Below are positions 1 through 7,836 of a stretch of 64,000 bases of DNA, in pieces (the stretch's first letter is position 1; every line of letters starts with the position of its first letter). Position numbers and translations under genes: made by a program. A model generated the notes under the pieces. That model did not search any database, was not told the origin of the DNA, and was given only the letters and a program-made list of their open reading frames with translations. Origin of the DNA: Mucilaginibacter yixingensis. GTDB lineage: Bacteria > Bacteroidota > Bacteroidia > Sphingobacteriales > Sphingobacteriaceae. The stretch lies in the NCBI RefSeq assembly GCF_041080815.1, contig NZ_CP160205.1, forward strand, positions 186,001 to 250,000, in the 5' to 3' direction.

Positions 1-521
1 TGCTGGTGGGTAAAAATGCTTCGCTGCAGCGCAATCGCGAGTGGTGGATGTATTTCTTTGGCAAAAAGAAGGTAGAGAAAAACAACTACGCCCGCATTAA
101 GCCAATTATTGATGCCTGCAAAAGCATGAAGCAAACCCGAACGGGCGCGCTAATTGTATTTGTGAAATACTACGACGAGCAATTTTACCAGAACAGCTGC
201 GAAGTGCTCGAAGCCAAGATCTCTAAACGGTTACTAGAAAGTATTTTCCAGAAGCATAGCCCGCTGCATGATGGGGCGGTGGTGATTGCCGGTAACAAAA
301 TTAAATCTGCCAGCTGTATTTTACCACTGACTGATAAAACAGACCTTCCAGCCCAGTTCGGTCTGCGTCACCGCGCCGGTATCGGAGTAACCGAAAGTAA
401 TGATGCTACGGCCATCATCGTTTCAGAAGAAACCGGCGAAATATCCTACGCCAAACACGGCCGCGTAAAGATCAACATCAGCTTTGCTGAATTAGAGAAA
501 CTGCTGAATAAGGATTTTTAA
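1..521 (+). CDS. cdaA: Diadenylate cyclase CdaA, 5' end cut by window edge
   Basis: Makes the second messenger c-di-AMP from two ATP; CdaA-type cyclases are membrane anchored with the DisA_N catalytic domain in the cytoplasm. The reading frame is open to the left edge and about 172 residues are visible, against roughly 260-280 for the family, so the N-terminal membrane helices lie outside the window. The visible part holds the DisA_N signature: a TGALIVF strand, the DGA motif in SPLHDGAVVIAG and the RHR motif in GLRHRAGIG. Both motifs needed for catalysis are intact. It is followed by an inverted repeat and has no co-directional neighbour close by. The family call is secure; only the true start is unseen. 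Confidence 0.93.
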   Translation, partial: LVGKNASLQRNREWWMYFFGKKKVEKNNYARIKPIIDACKSMKQTRTGALIVFVKYYDEQFYQNSCEVLEAKISKRLLESIFQKHSPLHDGAVVIAGNKIKSASCILPLTDKTDLPAQFGLRHRAGIGVTESNDATAIIVSEETGEISYAKHGRVKINISFAELEKLLNKDF

Positions 522-523
522 AC

Positions 524-624
524 TTGTCTTGAACCGGGATTTATAGAATTTTAAGGATTCTAAAATATGATTGGATAAATATCCTGTAAATCTTTAAAGT
601 CCTATAAATTCTGGTTCAAGACAA
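524..624. repeat. Imperfect 101-bp inverted repeat after cdaA
   Basis: The arm beginning TTGTCTTGAACC is mirrored by the arm ending GGTTCAAGACAA, with further pairing of the TTTATAGAATT and AATTCTATAAA-like inner parts. It starts 3 bp after the cdaA stop and could fold into one long hairpin. It may serve as a bidirectional terminator or be a small non-autonomous palindromic element. There is no clear T-run. Confidence 0.6.
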
Positions 625-630
625 CTATTC

Positions 631-682
631 GCAGTCGCTCGCGTCTTCGCGAGTGACGACTATCCCGCGGCCTCTGGCCGCC
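631..682. repeat. Dispersed repeat family C, copy 1
   Basis: About 52 bp made of a GTCGCTCGCG / CGCGAGTGAC palindrome followed by GCGGCCTCTGGCCGC. The same two-part unit recurs at 58738-58789 and, in both orientations, at 61473-61595. It is intergenic and non-coding in all copies. Confidence 0.75.
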
Positions 683-693
683 GTGTCAACAGC

Positions 694-1311
694 TTAAAGA
701 GTGATATTTCGATTACCCAGCTCTTCCGCCAAATTCTCCGCGCCTACAAAATGGATCGAATCAATACCCAGCTCACGCGCTGCTAAAACGTTGCGCAGGT
801 TATCATCAATAAACAAACATTCAGCGGGCTGAAGCTGATAACGGTTCAGCAGGATCTGGTAAAAATCAGGAAAAGGTTTGCGGGTTTTCTCCACACCAGA
901 TATCACTACGCCATCAAACTCATTCAAAAAGCCATAACGTTCCTGCGCAATACCAAACGTTTCTGCCGACCAGTTGCTGAGTGCATAGAGTTTATACTGA
1001 CCGCTTGCCTTCAAGCTGTTAAAAATTTCAACGGTACCGGCAATTGGTCCCCCCAGCATCTCATCCCAGCGGCCGTAGTAGGCGCGGATGTTGGCTTCGT
1101 GCTCGGGATATTGGGCAACCAGTAACTCGGTGCCTTCTTTAATGGGGCGGCCCATATCCTGCTCTTCGTTCCAGTCCATGGTGCAAATGGTTGTTAGAAA
1201 AGTGTGGATATCGGCATCGTTATCAAATAGTTGACGGTACAGGTGATAGGGGTTCCAGTCAATGAGCACCATGCCCAGGTCAAAAATGAAGGCTTTTACA
1301 GGAGTTGTCAT
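694..1311 (-). CDS. HAD-superfamily hydrolase, subclass IA (YihX-like)
   Basis: Probably a cytoplasmic phosphatase acting on a small phosphorylated metabolite; the substrate cannot be told. About 205 residues. The nucleophile motif is FDLGMVLID near residues 10-18, with Asp11 as the predicted nucleophile and Gly at the second Asp position, as is usual in the YihX branch. Motif II is LYALSNWS, motif III Lys is in EKTRKPFPDF, and motif IV is FIDDNLRN. I chose the inner start (MTTPVKAF) because it puts the nucleophile strand at the usual distance; an in-frame start 18 bp upstream at 1329 is possible. It stands alone on the minus strand. Confidence 0.85.
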   Translation of the reverse strand: MTTPVKAFIFDLGMVLIDWNPYHLYRQLFDNDADIHTFLTTICTMDWNEEQDMGRPIKEGTELLVAQYPEHEANIRAYYGRWDEMLGGPIAGTVEIFNSLKASGQYKLYALSNWSAETFGIAQERYGFLNEFDGVVISGVEKTRKPFPDFYQILLNRYQLQPAECLFIDDNLRNVLAARELGIDSIHFVGAENLAEELGNRNITL

Positions 1312-1434
1312 ACCGGCGCAAATTAGCATGTTTTTGTTACAATTTTGGGCATGGTTTGTTATGCTTTGGTGATGCAGGCTTTTCTCAATACCCTATCTTT
1401 TTAATAGTTTTGCCCCACATTAGCAAGCTGAAAA

Positions 1435-1839
1435 ATGAATCACTGGTTGGTAAAATCTGAGCCCCACAAGTATAGCTGGGAGAAATTTAATGAGGATGGC
1501 CGTACTTTTTGGGATGGTGTGCGCAACTATCAGGCCCGCAATAACCTGCGCGATATGCGCGAAGGCGACCTGGTGCTGTTTTACCATAGCAACGAGGGCA
1601 AAGAGGTTGTGGGCGTAGCCAAAGTGGTTAAAGAATCATACCAGGATCCAACTACCGATGATAAGAACTGGGTTGTGGTAGACCTGTCGCCGGTTGAAAC
1701 CTTGAAAAAGACAGTAACACTGGAGCAGATTAAAGCCGATGAGCAGTTACAAAACATCAGCCTGGTGCGCCAGGGGCGCCTATCGGTAATGCCATTGAAG
1801 CAAGAGGAGTTTGACCGGATACTGGAGCTGGGCAGCTAG
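1435..1839 (+). CDS. EVE-domain protein
   Basis: A 134-residue protein that is essentially one EVE domain (PUA-like fold), related to the bacterial homologues of thymocyte nuclear protein 1. EVE domains bind modified bases in nucleic acids; the ligand here is unknown. Recognisable stretches are NHWLVKSEP at the N-terminus, WDGVRNYQARNNLRDM and GDLVLFYHS, which line the binding pocket in the family, and a C-terminal SVMPLKQEEFDRIL. No other domain is attached. It is a single gene, followed by an inverted repeat. Confidence 0.9.
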   Translation: MNHWLVKSEPHKYSWEKFNEDGRTFWDGVRNYQARNNLRDMREGDLVLFYHSNEGKEVVGVAKVVKESYQDPTTDDKNWVVVDLSPVETLKKTVTLEQIKADEQLQNISLVRQGRLSVMPLKQEEFDRILELGS

Positions 1840-1951
1840 ACCTCTCCCTAACCCTCTCCTGAAGAGAGGGAATGAAGCGGGGTTTGGGTAGCATTTCATT
1901 TGACACATTAACATTAAAAGCCCTCTCCCTTGGAGAGGGTTGGGAGAGGTA
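1840..1951. repeat. Dispersed CT-rich palindrome (family E), copy 1
   Basis: Two facing units of the form ACCTCTCCC...CTCTTCAGGAGAGGG and CCCTCTCCCTTGGAGAGGG...GGGAGAGGT. Each is itself a hairpin and together they make a larger inverted repeat. Related units lie at 7731, 9387, 16212, 20461 and 61436. They may act as terminators and are probably short mobile palindromes. Confidence 0.65.
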
Positions 1952-1976
1952 ACACACAATCACTCATTACTCTAAT

Positions 1977-2960
1977 ATGAATTATAGAAAATTTAAAGGC
2001 ATTGATATTGCCGAAGTTGGTTTGGGCACCTGGCAGTTAGGCAGTGCAGACTGGGGCGTGGTGAACGACGAAGAGGCCTTTGCCATATTGCAGGCTTATG
2101 TTAATGCCGGCGGCAATTTTATTGATACCGCCGATGTTTACGGCATGGGCATCAGCGAGACCGTGATTGGCAAATTTCTGAAAACGCAGCAGAAAGAGCT
2201 TTACGTAGCCACCAAACTTGGTCGCCGTGGCGATGCGCCAAACGGCTGGCCGCAGAATTTTACTTATGATGCGATGAAGCGTCATGTGGAAGATTCTTTG
2301 AAGCATCTGGATGTGCCGCATCTGTTTTTGGAGCAATTGCATTGCATCCCTACTGAAGAAATGCGCAGCGGTAAAGTTTTTACACATCTGCGTAAACTGC
2401 AGTCAGAAGGTTTGATAGAGCACTTCGGCGCCAGCGTAGAAACATCAGAAGAAGCGTTGATTTGCCTGGAGCAAGAGGGTCTGGCATCGTTACAGATCAT
2501 CTTTAACCTGTTCCGCCAGCACGTGGCCGACGAGATTTTTGCTAAAGCTGCCGAAAAAGGCGTGGCCCTGATTGTACGCGTGCCTTTAGCCAGTGGCCTG
2601 CTGTCGGGCAAATTTACCGAGGCTACCACCTTTGCCGAAAAAGATCACCGTAACTATAACGCCAATGGCGAGGCTTTCAACGCAGGAGAAACATTCTCTG
2701 GTGTTGATTTTAAAGAAGGCGTACGTTTGGCCAGCCAGATGAAAACCATGCTGCCTGATGAGCGCATGGCACAGTGGGCCATCCGCTGGATATTGGATCA
2801 TCCGCAGGTAACCACCGTTATCCCGGGTGCAACCAAGATCAGCCAGGTTGAGGGCAACGTGGCTGCTTCGGCTTTACAGCCATTGCCACAGGCTACTCAT
2901 CAGCAACTGCGTGCGCTGTATGACAGCGAGATCAAACCGCAAATTCGCGGTCATTATTAA
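1977..2960 (+). CDS. Aldo/keto reductase
   Basis: A cytoplasmic NADPH-dependent oxidoreductase of about 327 residues with the AKR TIM-barrel. The catalytic tetrad is visible at classical spacing: Asp50 and Tyr55 in FIDTADVYG, Lys80 in YVATKLG and His122 in LEQLHCI. The cofactor-binding end is VTTVIPGATKISQVEGN. Substrate is unknown; the sequence resembles general stress or sugar-aldehyde AKRs. It has its own terminator directly downstream, so it appears to be transcribed alone. Confidence 0.92.
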   Translation: MNYRKFKGIDIAEVGLGTWQLGSADWGVVNDEEAFAILQAYVNAGGNFIDTADVYGMGISETVIGKFLKTQQKELYVATKLGRRGDAPNGWPQNFTYDAMKRHVEDSLKHLDVPHLFLEQLHCIPTEEMRSGKVFTHLRKLQSEGLIEHFGASVETSEEALICLEQEGLASLQIIFNLFRQHVADEIFAKAAEKGVALIVRVPLASGLLSGKFTEATTFAEKDHRNYNANGEAFNAGETFSGVDFKEGVRLASQMKTMLPDERMAQWAIRWILDHPQVTTVIPGATKISQVEGNVAASALQPLPQATHQQLRALYDSEIKPQIRGHY

Positions 2961-3021
2961 TGGCTGCTGACAGATAAGTCAGTGAGAGTGATCTTTGGCT
3001 GACGAATAAGTATGTAACATA

Positions 3022-3058
3022 AAAATAGTCTACTCCCAAAGTAGACTATTTTTTTTTA
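3022..3058 (+). terminator. Rho-independent terminator after the aldo/keto reductase
   Basis: A hairpin with arms AAATAGTCTAC and GTAGACTATTT and a short TCCCAAA-type loop is followed by an uninterrupted T-run. It lies about 60 bp after the reductase stop and just before the HPP gene. Confidence 0.85.
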
Positions 3059-3083
3059 TCTTTGCGGCGCGAAAAAGATAGTT

Positions 3084-3683
3084 ATGAGAAGACGACTCAG
3101 ATTACACGCCCGCCGCGCACGTTATATTATTTACAAAGAAACCCTTGTTGACCTCCGCGAACACTTGTGGACCTTTATCGGGTCTTTTCTTGGTATAGGC
3201 ATTATCGGTTTTTTAAACAGCAGATACTTCACTGCTTATGATAATCTGTTCCTTATCGGTTCTTTCGGCGCGTCGTCTGTATTGATCTACGGTATTATTA
3301 ACAGTCCGCTGGCACAACCACGCAACCTTATTGGCGGGCACCTGGTTTGCGCCATTACCGGTGTGGTTATTCATCACCTGATACCCGGACAGGTATGGCT
3401 GTCGGCAGCCTTGTCGGTTTCTATCGCCATCGTGCTCATGCAAATCACCAAAACGTTGCATCCGCCGGGCGGCGCTACAGCGCTTATTGCTAATATTGGT
3501 TCTCCTAAAATACAGGCGTTGGGTTATTTTTATATAATCAGTCCGGTATTGTCTGGCGTATTGATCTTGTTTTTTGTGGCCGTAATCTGTAACAACGCTA
3601 CCAAGCACCGCAGCTATCCACGTAATAAGGAGTGGTATAAAATCTGGAAGCGGCAATACGGGTTTGGACACCGAAAAGTTTAA
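3084..3683 (+). CDS. HPP family integral membrane protein
   Basis: A 199-residue protein with a basic N-terminus and about four to five hydrophobic helices, carrying the family signature HPPGGATAL in the second half (TLHPPGGATALIANIG). HPP proteins are inner-membrane proteins; some family members have been linked to nitrite transport, but the role is not established here. Helices are roughly at residues 30-48, 58-75, 85-100, 112-128 and 155-178. It converges on the thioesterase gene with 27 bp between stops. Confidence 0.88.
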   Translation: MRRRLRLHARRARYIIYKETLVDLREHLWTFIGSFLGIGIIGFLNSRYFTAYDNLFLIGSFGASSVLIYGIINSPLAQPRNLIGGHLVCAITGVVIHHLIPGQVWLSAALSVSIAIVLMQITKTLHPPGGATALIANIGSPKIQALGYFYIISPVLSGVLILFFVAVICNNATKHRSYPRNKEWYKIWKRQYGFGHRKV

Positions 3684-3710
3684 ATAGAAGAAGCTCTCCC
3701 TTTTACTGAG

Positions 3711-4232
3711 CTATTGCCTTTCTGCAAAAAACAGCGCTTTTAATTCAGTAGCATCATCAGGATTCATCTTGCCACCCAAGATCAGGCGTAGCTGACGGCG
3801 GCGCAACGCCCCATCATAAAGCGACTTTTGATCTTCGGTTTCAGGTATCAGCTCCGGTACTTTTACCGTGTTGCCATCGTTGTCGAGCGCCACAAAGGTA
3901 TAGTAAGCCTCGTTACTTTTTTCTTTCGTGTTTGAGGGAATGTTTTGCGCCCAAACATCCATCCGTACCTCTACTGAGGTATTAAAGGCGCGAGTTACTA
4001 CCGCCTCAATACTCACCACATCGCCCAGTTTGATAGAACGTTTAAACGATACATTATCAACTGATGCTGTTACCACGATGCGGTTGCAATGCTTTTGTGC
4101 CGATATTGCTGCCGCAATATCCATCCAGTGCAGCAGGCGACCGCCCATCAGGTTGTTAAGGGTATTGGTATCGTTGGGTAACACCAGCTCGTTCATGATG
4201 GTATATGATTCTTGAGGCGATTTGGGAGTCAT
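3711..4232 (-). CDS. Acyl-CoA thioesterase (hotdog fold, YciA/BACH-like)
   Basis: A cytoplasmic 173-residue hotdog-fold hydrolase that would cleave acyl-CoA to the free acid and CoA. The signature NDTNTLNNLMGGRLLHWMD (residues about 20-38) contains the catalytic Asn/Asp region and the start of the long hotdog helix, followed by VTASVDNVSFKRSIKLGD. The C-terminal tail after residue 130 is longer than in YciA and resembles Bacteroidota members. Acyl-chain preference cannot be read from the sequence. It is a monocistronic gene on the minus strand. Confidence 0.88.
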   Translation of the reverse strand: MTPKSPQESYTIMNELVLPNDTNTLNNLMGGRLLHWMDIAAAISAQKHCNRIVVTASVDNVSFKRSIKLGDVVSIEAVVTRAFNTSVEVRMDVWAQNIPSNTKEKSNEAYYTFVALDNDGNTVKVPELIPETEDQKSLYDGALRRRQLRLILGGKMNPDDATELKALFFAERQ

Positions 4233-4317
4233 GCAGGTAGTTTGTTAGTGTGATGTAAAGATAGTGGATTAATGCATCATGTTATTGTATGCAAAAAACC
4301 TATGGTTAATAAAGAGG

Positions 4318-4411
4318 GTGTCATGTTGAGCCCTGTCGAAACACGTGCGGGGGGGGGGGGCGGCATGGTAGCGGGGCCTTCGCGCGCCCTTCGACAAGCT
4401 CAGGATGACAC
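4318..4411. repeat. Inverted repeat with internal G12 tract
   Basis: Ends GTGTCATGTTGAG and CTCAGGATGACAC face each other, with inner TGTCGAA and TTCGACA arms. Between them lies a run of 12 G at 4349-4360. This resembles the widespread TCATGCTGAGCTTGTCGAAG palindromes. The homopolymer is a likely site of length variation or sequencing error. Confidence 0.6.
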
Positions 4412-4460
4412 CCTGCGCTTAACCTGTCATCAGGAATGAAATGTTTTGATGTTCCGTCGA

Positions 4461-5297
4461 TTACGCTTTCGGCGAATCAGCCCAAACCGTAGTTTCTTCC
4501 CAGGTATCAAAATCGTGCTGTAACTCGTTCAGTTTGTTACGCCCGCCTTTAAGCGCGGCCTGACCCAGCAATAAACGCAACGGCGGATTTTCAGACTCAA
4601 CCGCTTTCAGGATAGCTTTGGCGGCGCGGGTCGGATCGCCGGGTTGGTTGCCGCTATAACCGCGGATGTTGCCCTGGTTGGTGTGGGCGGTAGTTTGGTA
4701 GTCGTCAATCTTGATTTTGCTATCGTTGGCAGAGCGACCGGCCCAGTCGGTACGGAAACCGCTTGGCGCAATCACGGTAACTTTAATGCCCAGCGGTTTT
4801 ACCTCTTTAGAAAGCGATTCTGAGAGACCATCTACCGCAAACTTAGTAGCGTTATAATAGCCCACTGCCGGGAAGCCAACTAAGCCACCAATAGAGGCAA
4901 TGTTTACCACATGTCCACTGCGCTGCGCGCGCATAACAGGCAGTACGGCGGTAGTCATGTTGGCCAGGCCCCAGAAGTTAATCTCGAACATGCGGCGTAC
5001 TTCATCTTCCTCACTTTCTTCAACAGCGCCAAAGTAACCGATGCCTGCGTTGTTCACCAGCACGTCAATGCGGTTAAACCGGGCTTTTGCCTGCTCAACA
5101 GCGGCCTTGATCTGATCGTGTTGGGTAACATGCAGTTTCAGGGCGATGGATGTTTCAGGATAATCTGCTACAATGTCTTTAACATCATCAGGGTTGCGGG
5201 CTGTCACCACGGCCTGGTGACCGGCGGCCAGCACTTCTTTGGCCAACTCGCGACCGAAACCGGTTGAACAACCGGTAATAAACCATACTTTGCTCAT
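4461..5297 (-). CDS. Short-chain dehydrogenase/reductase
   Basis: A 278-residue Rossmann-fold oxidoreductase of the classical SDR type. The NAD(P)-binding motif is TGCSTGFG near residues 8-15, with Arg in VVTARN suggesting NADP preference. NNAGIG is near residue 87, the catalytic Ser is in NIASIGG, and the Tyr/Lys pair is in GYYNATKFAVDGL. The length and C-terminal extension match the oxidoreductases often annotated as SDR family NAD(P)-dependent. Substrate is unknown. Divergent from the acyltransferase with about 130 bp between starts. Confidence 0.92.
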   Translation of the reverse strand: MSKVWFITGCSTGFGRELAKEVLAAGHQAVVTARNPDDVKDIVADYPETSIALKLHVTQHDQIKAAVEQAKARFNRIDVLVNNAGIGYFGAVEESEEDEVRRMFEINFWGLANMTTAVLPVMRAQRSGHVVNIASIGGLVGFPAVGYYNATKFAVDGLSESLSKEVKPLGIKVTVIAPSGFRTDWAGRSANDSKIKIDDYQTTAHTNQGNIRGYSGNQPGDPTRAAKAILKAVESENPPLRLLLGQAALKGGRNKLNELQHDFDTWEETTVWADSPKA

Positions 5298-5427
5298 AAA
5301 ATAGTGTATTAAATGTGTGCCCCTAAATAACAGCTATGCGGGCAAATGTTTGTCAGCCGCGGCTCATTATCTTGCTGGCCCAGGTTAAAATCTATATCTT
5401 TCGCTCATCAAAGCGGCCCGGCCCTGC

Positions 5428-6456
5428 ATGGAAGAACAAAAAGAGTTCAGGATAAATAATTTCGATTTGCTGCGGCTGCTGGCCGCTATTGAGGTGGTTT
5501 TCGATCATTATTTCCAACATCTCAGCATCCCAATCAGTCACACGGCCGAGAAAGTGCTTTATCTTTTTCCCGGTGTGCCGGTATTCTTCGTTATCAGTGG
5601 CTACCTGATCTCTGCATCGTACGAGCGCAATCCAGGATTGAAAAATTATTTCCGTAACCGCGCTCTGCGCATTTACCCGGGGTTGTGGGGCTGTATTATT
5701 TTAGCGGTTATTGCTATCAGCTTGACGGGGGTAAGTTTTCTGAATAAACAAGCCGCCGTTTGGCTGCCCATACAAATGGCCGGATTGAGCTACACACCCG
5801 CTTTTCTAACGCACTATGGCTTTGGCTCCTGGAACGGCAGCGTATGGACCATTCCCATCGAGCTGCAGTTTTACCTGCTGATGCCCGTGTGCTTTTTCCT
5901 CGCCCCTAAGAAACATTTGAACGCCTGGTTTGCCGGTCTGTTCCTGGTTTTTCTGGGTGCCTCGATAGCTTGCAGACTTATTCCGCTTGACGATCGGACG
6001 GGCAAGATCCTTCAATACAGCTTTATCCCGCATTTCTATCTGTTTTTGGTTGGGGTGATCTTTCAGCGGCTGCGCATCTATCAATCCGCTTTTATTTATG
6101 GCAAAGCTTTGTATTGGATGGTGGCCTACGTGGCGTTCACCATGTTTTTGTACGATAGTTTCCCGAGGGTGTATTTTGACACGGTGCAGTACCTGTTCAT
6201 GTCATTGGTGATGCTCTCGATGGCTTACACGCTGCCAAATCTGGCTAATCAGTTGCTGCGCAAGAATGATATCTCTTACGGCATTTATATCTATCATGGG
6301 GTTATCCTCACCATCATCGTTCAGCTTAAACTAGTGTCGCATGTTAACCTGCCTTTGGTGCTCGCATTGTCGATGTTGATGGGGACGCTCTCGTGGATTT
6401 TTATTGAGAAGCCGTTTATTAAACGTAAGGAACGCGCATTGCGGAAGGTGGAGTGA
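5428..6456 (+). CDS. Acyltransferase-3 family membrane protein
   Basis: A 342-residue polytopic inner-membrane protein of the OafA/YrhL-like acyltransferase-3 family, which transfers acetyl or other acyl groups to extracytoplasmic sugars. The N-terminus NNFDLLRLLAAIEVVFDHYF is the typical first helix with a conserved His, followed by FFVISGYLIS and the RNRALRIYPGLW motif. About ten hydrophobic helices are visible. No SGNH domain is fused. It stands alone, and the target glycan cannot be inferred. Confidence 0.9.
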   Translation: MEEQKEFRINNFDLLRLLAAIEVVFDHYFQHLSIPISHTAEKVLYLFPGVPVFFVISGYLISASYERNPGLKNYFRNRALRIYPGLWGCIILAVIAISLTGVSFLNKQAAVWLPIQMAGLSYTPAFLTHYGFGSWNGSVWTIPIELQFYLLMPVCFFLAPKKHLNAWFAGLFLVFLGASIACRLIPLDDRTGKILQYSFIPHFYLFLVGVIFQRLRIYQSAFIYGKALYWMVAYVAFTMFLYDSFPRVYFDTVQYLFMSLVMLSMAYTLPNLANQLLRKNDISYGIYIYHGVILTIIVQLKLVSHVNLPLVLALSMLMGTLSWIFIEKPFIKRKERALRKVE

Positions 6457-6495
6457 GGCGAGCTAAGGCGTCAAAATTCATTGCCAAGTTATCGT

Positions 6496-6600
6496 CACGT
6501 CATTGCGAGGAACGAAGCAATCTCTGTACAGGATAGGATAGTCGGACACGTAAATCTGATTTGCATTTGCAGAGATTGCTTCGTTCCTCGCAATGACGTG
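6496..6600. repeat. Dispersed palindromic element family A, copy 1
   Basis: A perfect 31-bp terminal inverted repeat (6496-6526 and 6570-6600) begins CACGTCATTGCGAGGAACGA and encloses a 43-bp spacer. Related copies lie at 19153, 20518, 43332 and 58615. It could fold into a long hairpin and is probably a small non-autonomous element. An apparent reading frame across 6481-6672 is just this repeat. Confidence 0.85.
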
Positions 6601-6634
6601 GTGGTCAGGAATTATTTACTAACTTATAATTTGC

Positions 6635-7456
6635 CTAAAACAACGCGTATTGCAACTGATCAGGGTGATTAGGCAGTGACTCCGCAATCGCCAACTTACC
6701 TGTAATATGATATACCGGCGATTCCTCATACCGCGATGCCACGGTAACATGTACGCCATTGGCATGCTGACTAAACAACTCCTGCACCAACTGCGGATCG
6801 TTATTGTCTTTAGAAAGATGCGCCAGTAATAAATGCGTTAAGTGCGACGCCCGGTGATTGTTGAACAGTTGTAAGGCCTTGGTGTTAGACAGGTGCCCCT
6901 TACCGCCGCTGATGCGGTTCTTCAAAAACCATGGATAGCGGCCGTTGCTTAGCATCGATTCATCATAATTGGCTTCCAGAAAAGCGGCGTGGCATTGTTT
7001 AAAATGAGTGATCAATTGCTCGCAAACATCGCCCAGATCTGTAAACACTCCCACGTTAATACCATCGCAACTAATGACGAAACTATGCGGATCATTAGCA
7101 TCGTGCAGTTTGGGGAAAGTGCGGATAGTGAGGCCGCCAATCTGCACATCATTAAAAGCTTCTAAATGGATCACCTGTTCGGGCGTTAAACCCAGATAGG
7201 CGTACTGCAAAGTGCCAGGCGTAATATAAACCGGCAAATTGTACTTACGCGAGAGTACGGCTATGCCCTTGATATGATCGCTATGCTCATGCGATACAAA
7301 AATGGCTTTTACTTTGGCCATGTTCAGGTTGAGGCGCTTCATACGGCGCTCTACCTCGCGGCAGGAAATGCCCACATCAACCAGTACGGCTTCGTGCTGA
7401 TTGCCTACATAATAGCAGTTGCCATTACTTCCTGAATTGAGTGACGCGATGAACAT
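6635..7456 (-). CDS. MBL-fold metallo-hydrolase (YycJ/WalJ-like)
   Basis: A 273-residue cytoplasmic metallo-beta-lactamase-fold hydrolase. The metal motif HxHxDH is SHEHSDH with His56, His58, Asp60 and His61. The N-terminus FIASLNSGSNGNCYYVG is characteristic of the YycJ/WalJ branch, whose members are thought to be nucleases involved in DNA repair or cell-wall related processes. A later metal Asp lies in VFTDLGDV, and further His residues in LLLAHLSKDNN. It is the last ordinary chromosomal gene before the PUL. Confidence 0.9.
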   Translation of the reverse strand: MFIASLNSGSNGNCYYVGNQHEAVLVDVGISCREVERRMKRLNLNMAKVKAIFVSHEHSDHIKGIAVLSRKYNLPVYITPGTLQYAYLGLTPEQVIHLEAFNDVQIGGLTIRTFPKLHDANDPHSFVISCDGINVGVFTDLGDVCEQLITHFKQCHAAFLEANYDESMLSNGRYPWFLKNRISGGKGHLSNTKALQLFNNHRASHLTHLLLAHLSKDNNDPQLVQELFSQHANGVHVTVASRYEESPVYHITGKLAIAESLPNHPDQLQYALF

Positions 7457-7544
7457 TTTTGATTTCAGACAGCGTGCAAATTACTAAAAATAGTAGTTAA
7501 GTTAAAGATTAGAGATCGAAGAATAAAGATCGGTTTTTAGCACT

Positions 7545-7624
7545 GTAGAGACGCAATACTTTGCGTCTATTTTATGCATCGCAGGAAAATTGCAGGGGGG
7601 AGACGCAAAGTATTGCGTCTCTAC
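7545..7624. repeat. Perfect 24-bp inverted repeat
   Basis: Arms 7545-7568 and 7601-7624 are exact reverse complements, starting GTAGAGACGCAATACTTTGC, with a 32-bp spacer. The 'agacgcaa' hairpin is a type of short dispersed palindrome. No second copy was found in this window. Confidence 0.8.
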
Positions 7625-7730
7625 GGGAATGCTGTCTTTAATGTTAGCCACAGAGGTCACAGAGTTTTTACACGGAGGTGCAGTTGATGTAAGTTGTTGT
7701 TTTATAGGTAATTTAATAGTGTTTAATACT

Positions 7731-7761
7731 CCCTCTCCCTTGGAGAGGGCCGAGGAGAGGT
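7731..7761. repeat. Family E CT-rich hairpin, copy 2
   Basis: CCCTCTCCCTTGGAGAGGG followed by a GGAGAGGT tail; same unit as the right half of the element at 1840-1951. It sits about 75 bp upstream of the first PUL gene. Confidence 0.6.
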
Positions 7762-7836
7762 GCCACCATGACAGACCATCCAACTTCAAAATAAATTAAA
7801 CGATACATTCGTTTTTATTAATACCAATTCTGAATA

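Larger units (their letters stand above)
7457..7836. other. 380-bp intergenic region between the MBL hydrolase and the PUL
   Basis: The region separates a minus-strand gene from the first plus-strand PUL gene, so it must contain the promoter for block 1. It holds two repeats, listed separately, and an AT-rich stretch at about 7690-7730 and 7790-7836. The short reading frames across it are produced by the repeats. No clear Bacteroidota promoter consensus was seen. Confidence 0.5.

Noticed and set aside
1757..1963. Minus-strand reading frame after the EVE gene
   Set aside because: It overlaps the EVE gene and the CT-rich repeat and has repeat-derived composition.
4349..4360. G12 tract as a phase-variable switch
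   Set aside because: It is in a non-coding palindrome between two convergent/monocistronic genes, with no frame or promoter that it could toggle.
6481..6672. A 63-residue reading frame
   Set aside because: It lies within the palindromic element at 6496-6600 and overlaps the 3' end of the MBL gene; no protein features.
7502..7799. Small reading frames on both strands
   Set aside because: Produced by the 24-bp inverted repeat and the CT-rich hairpin in the intergenic region; no domain, no plausible start context.
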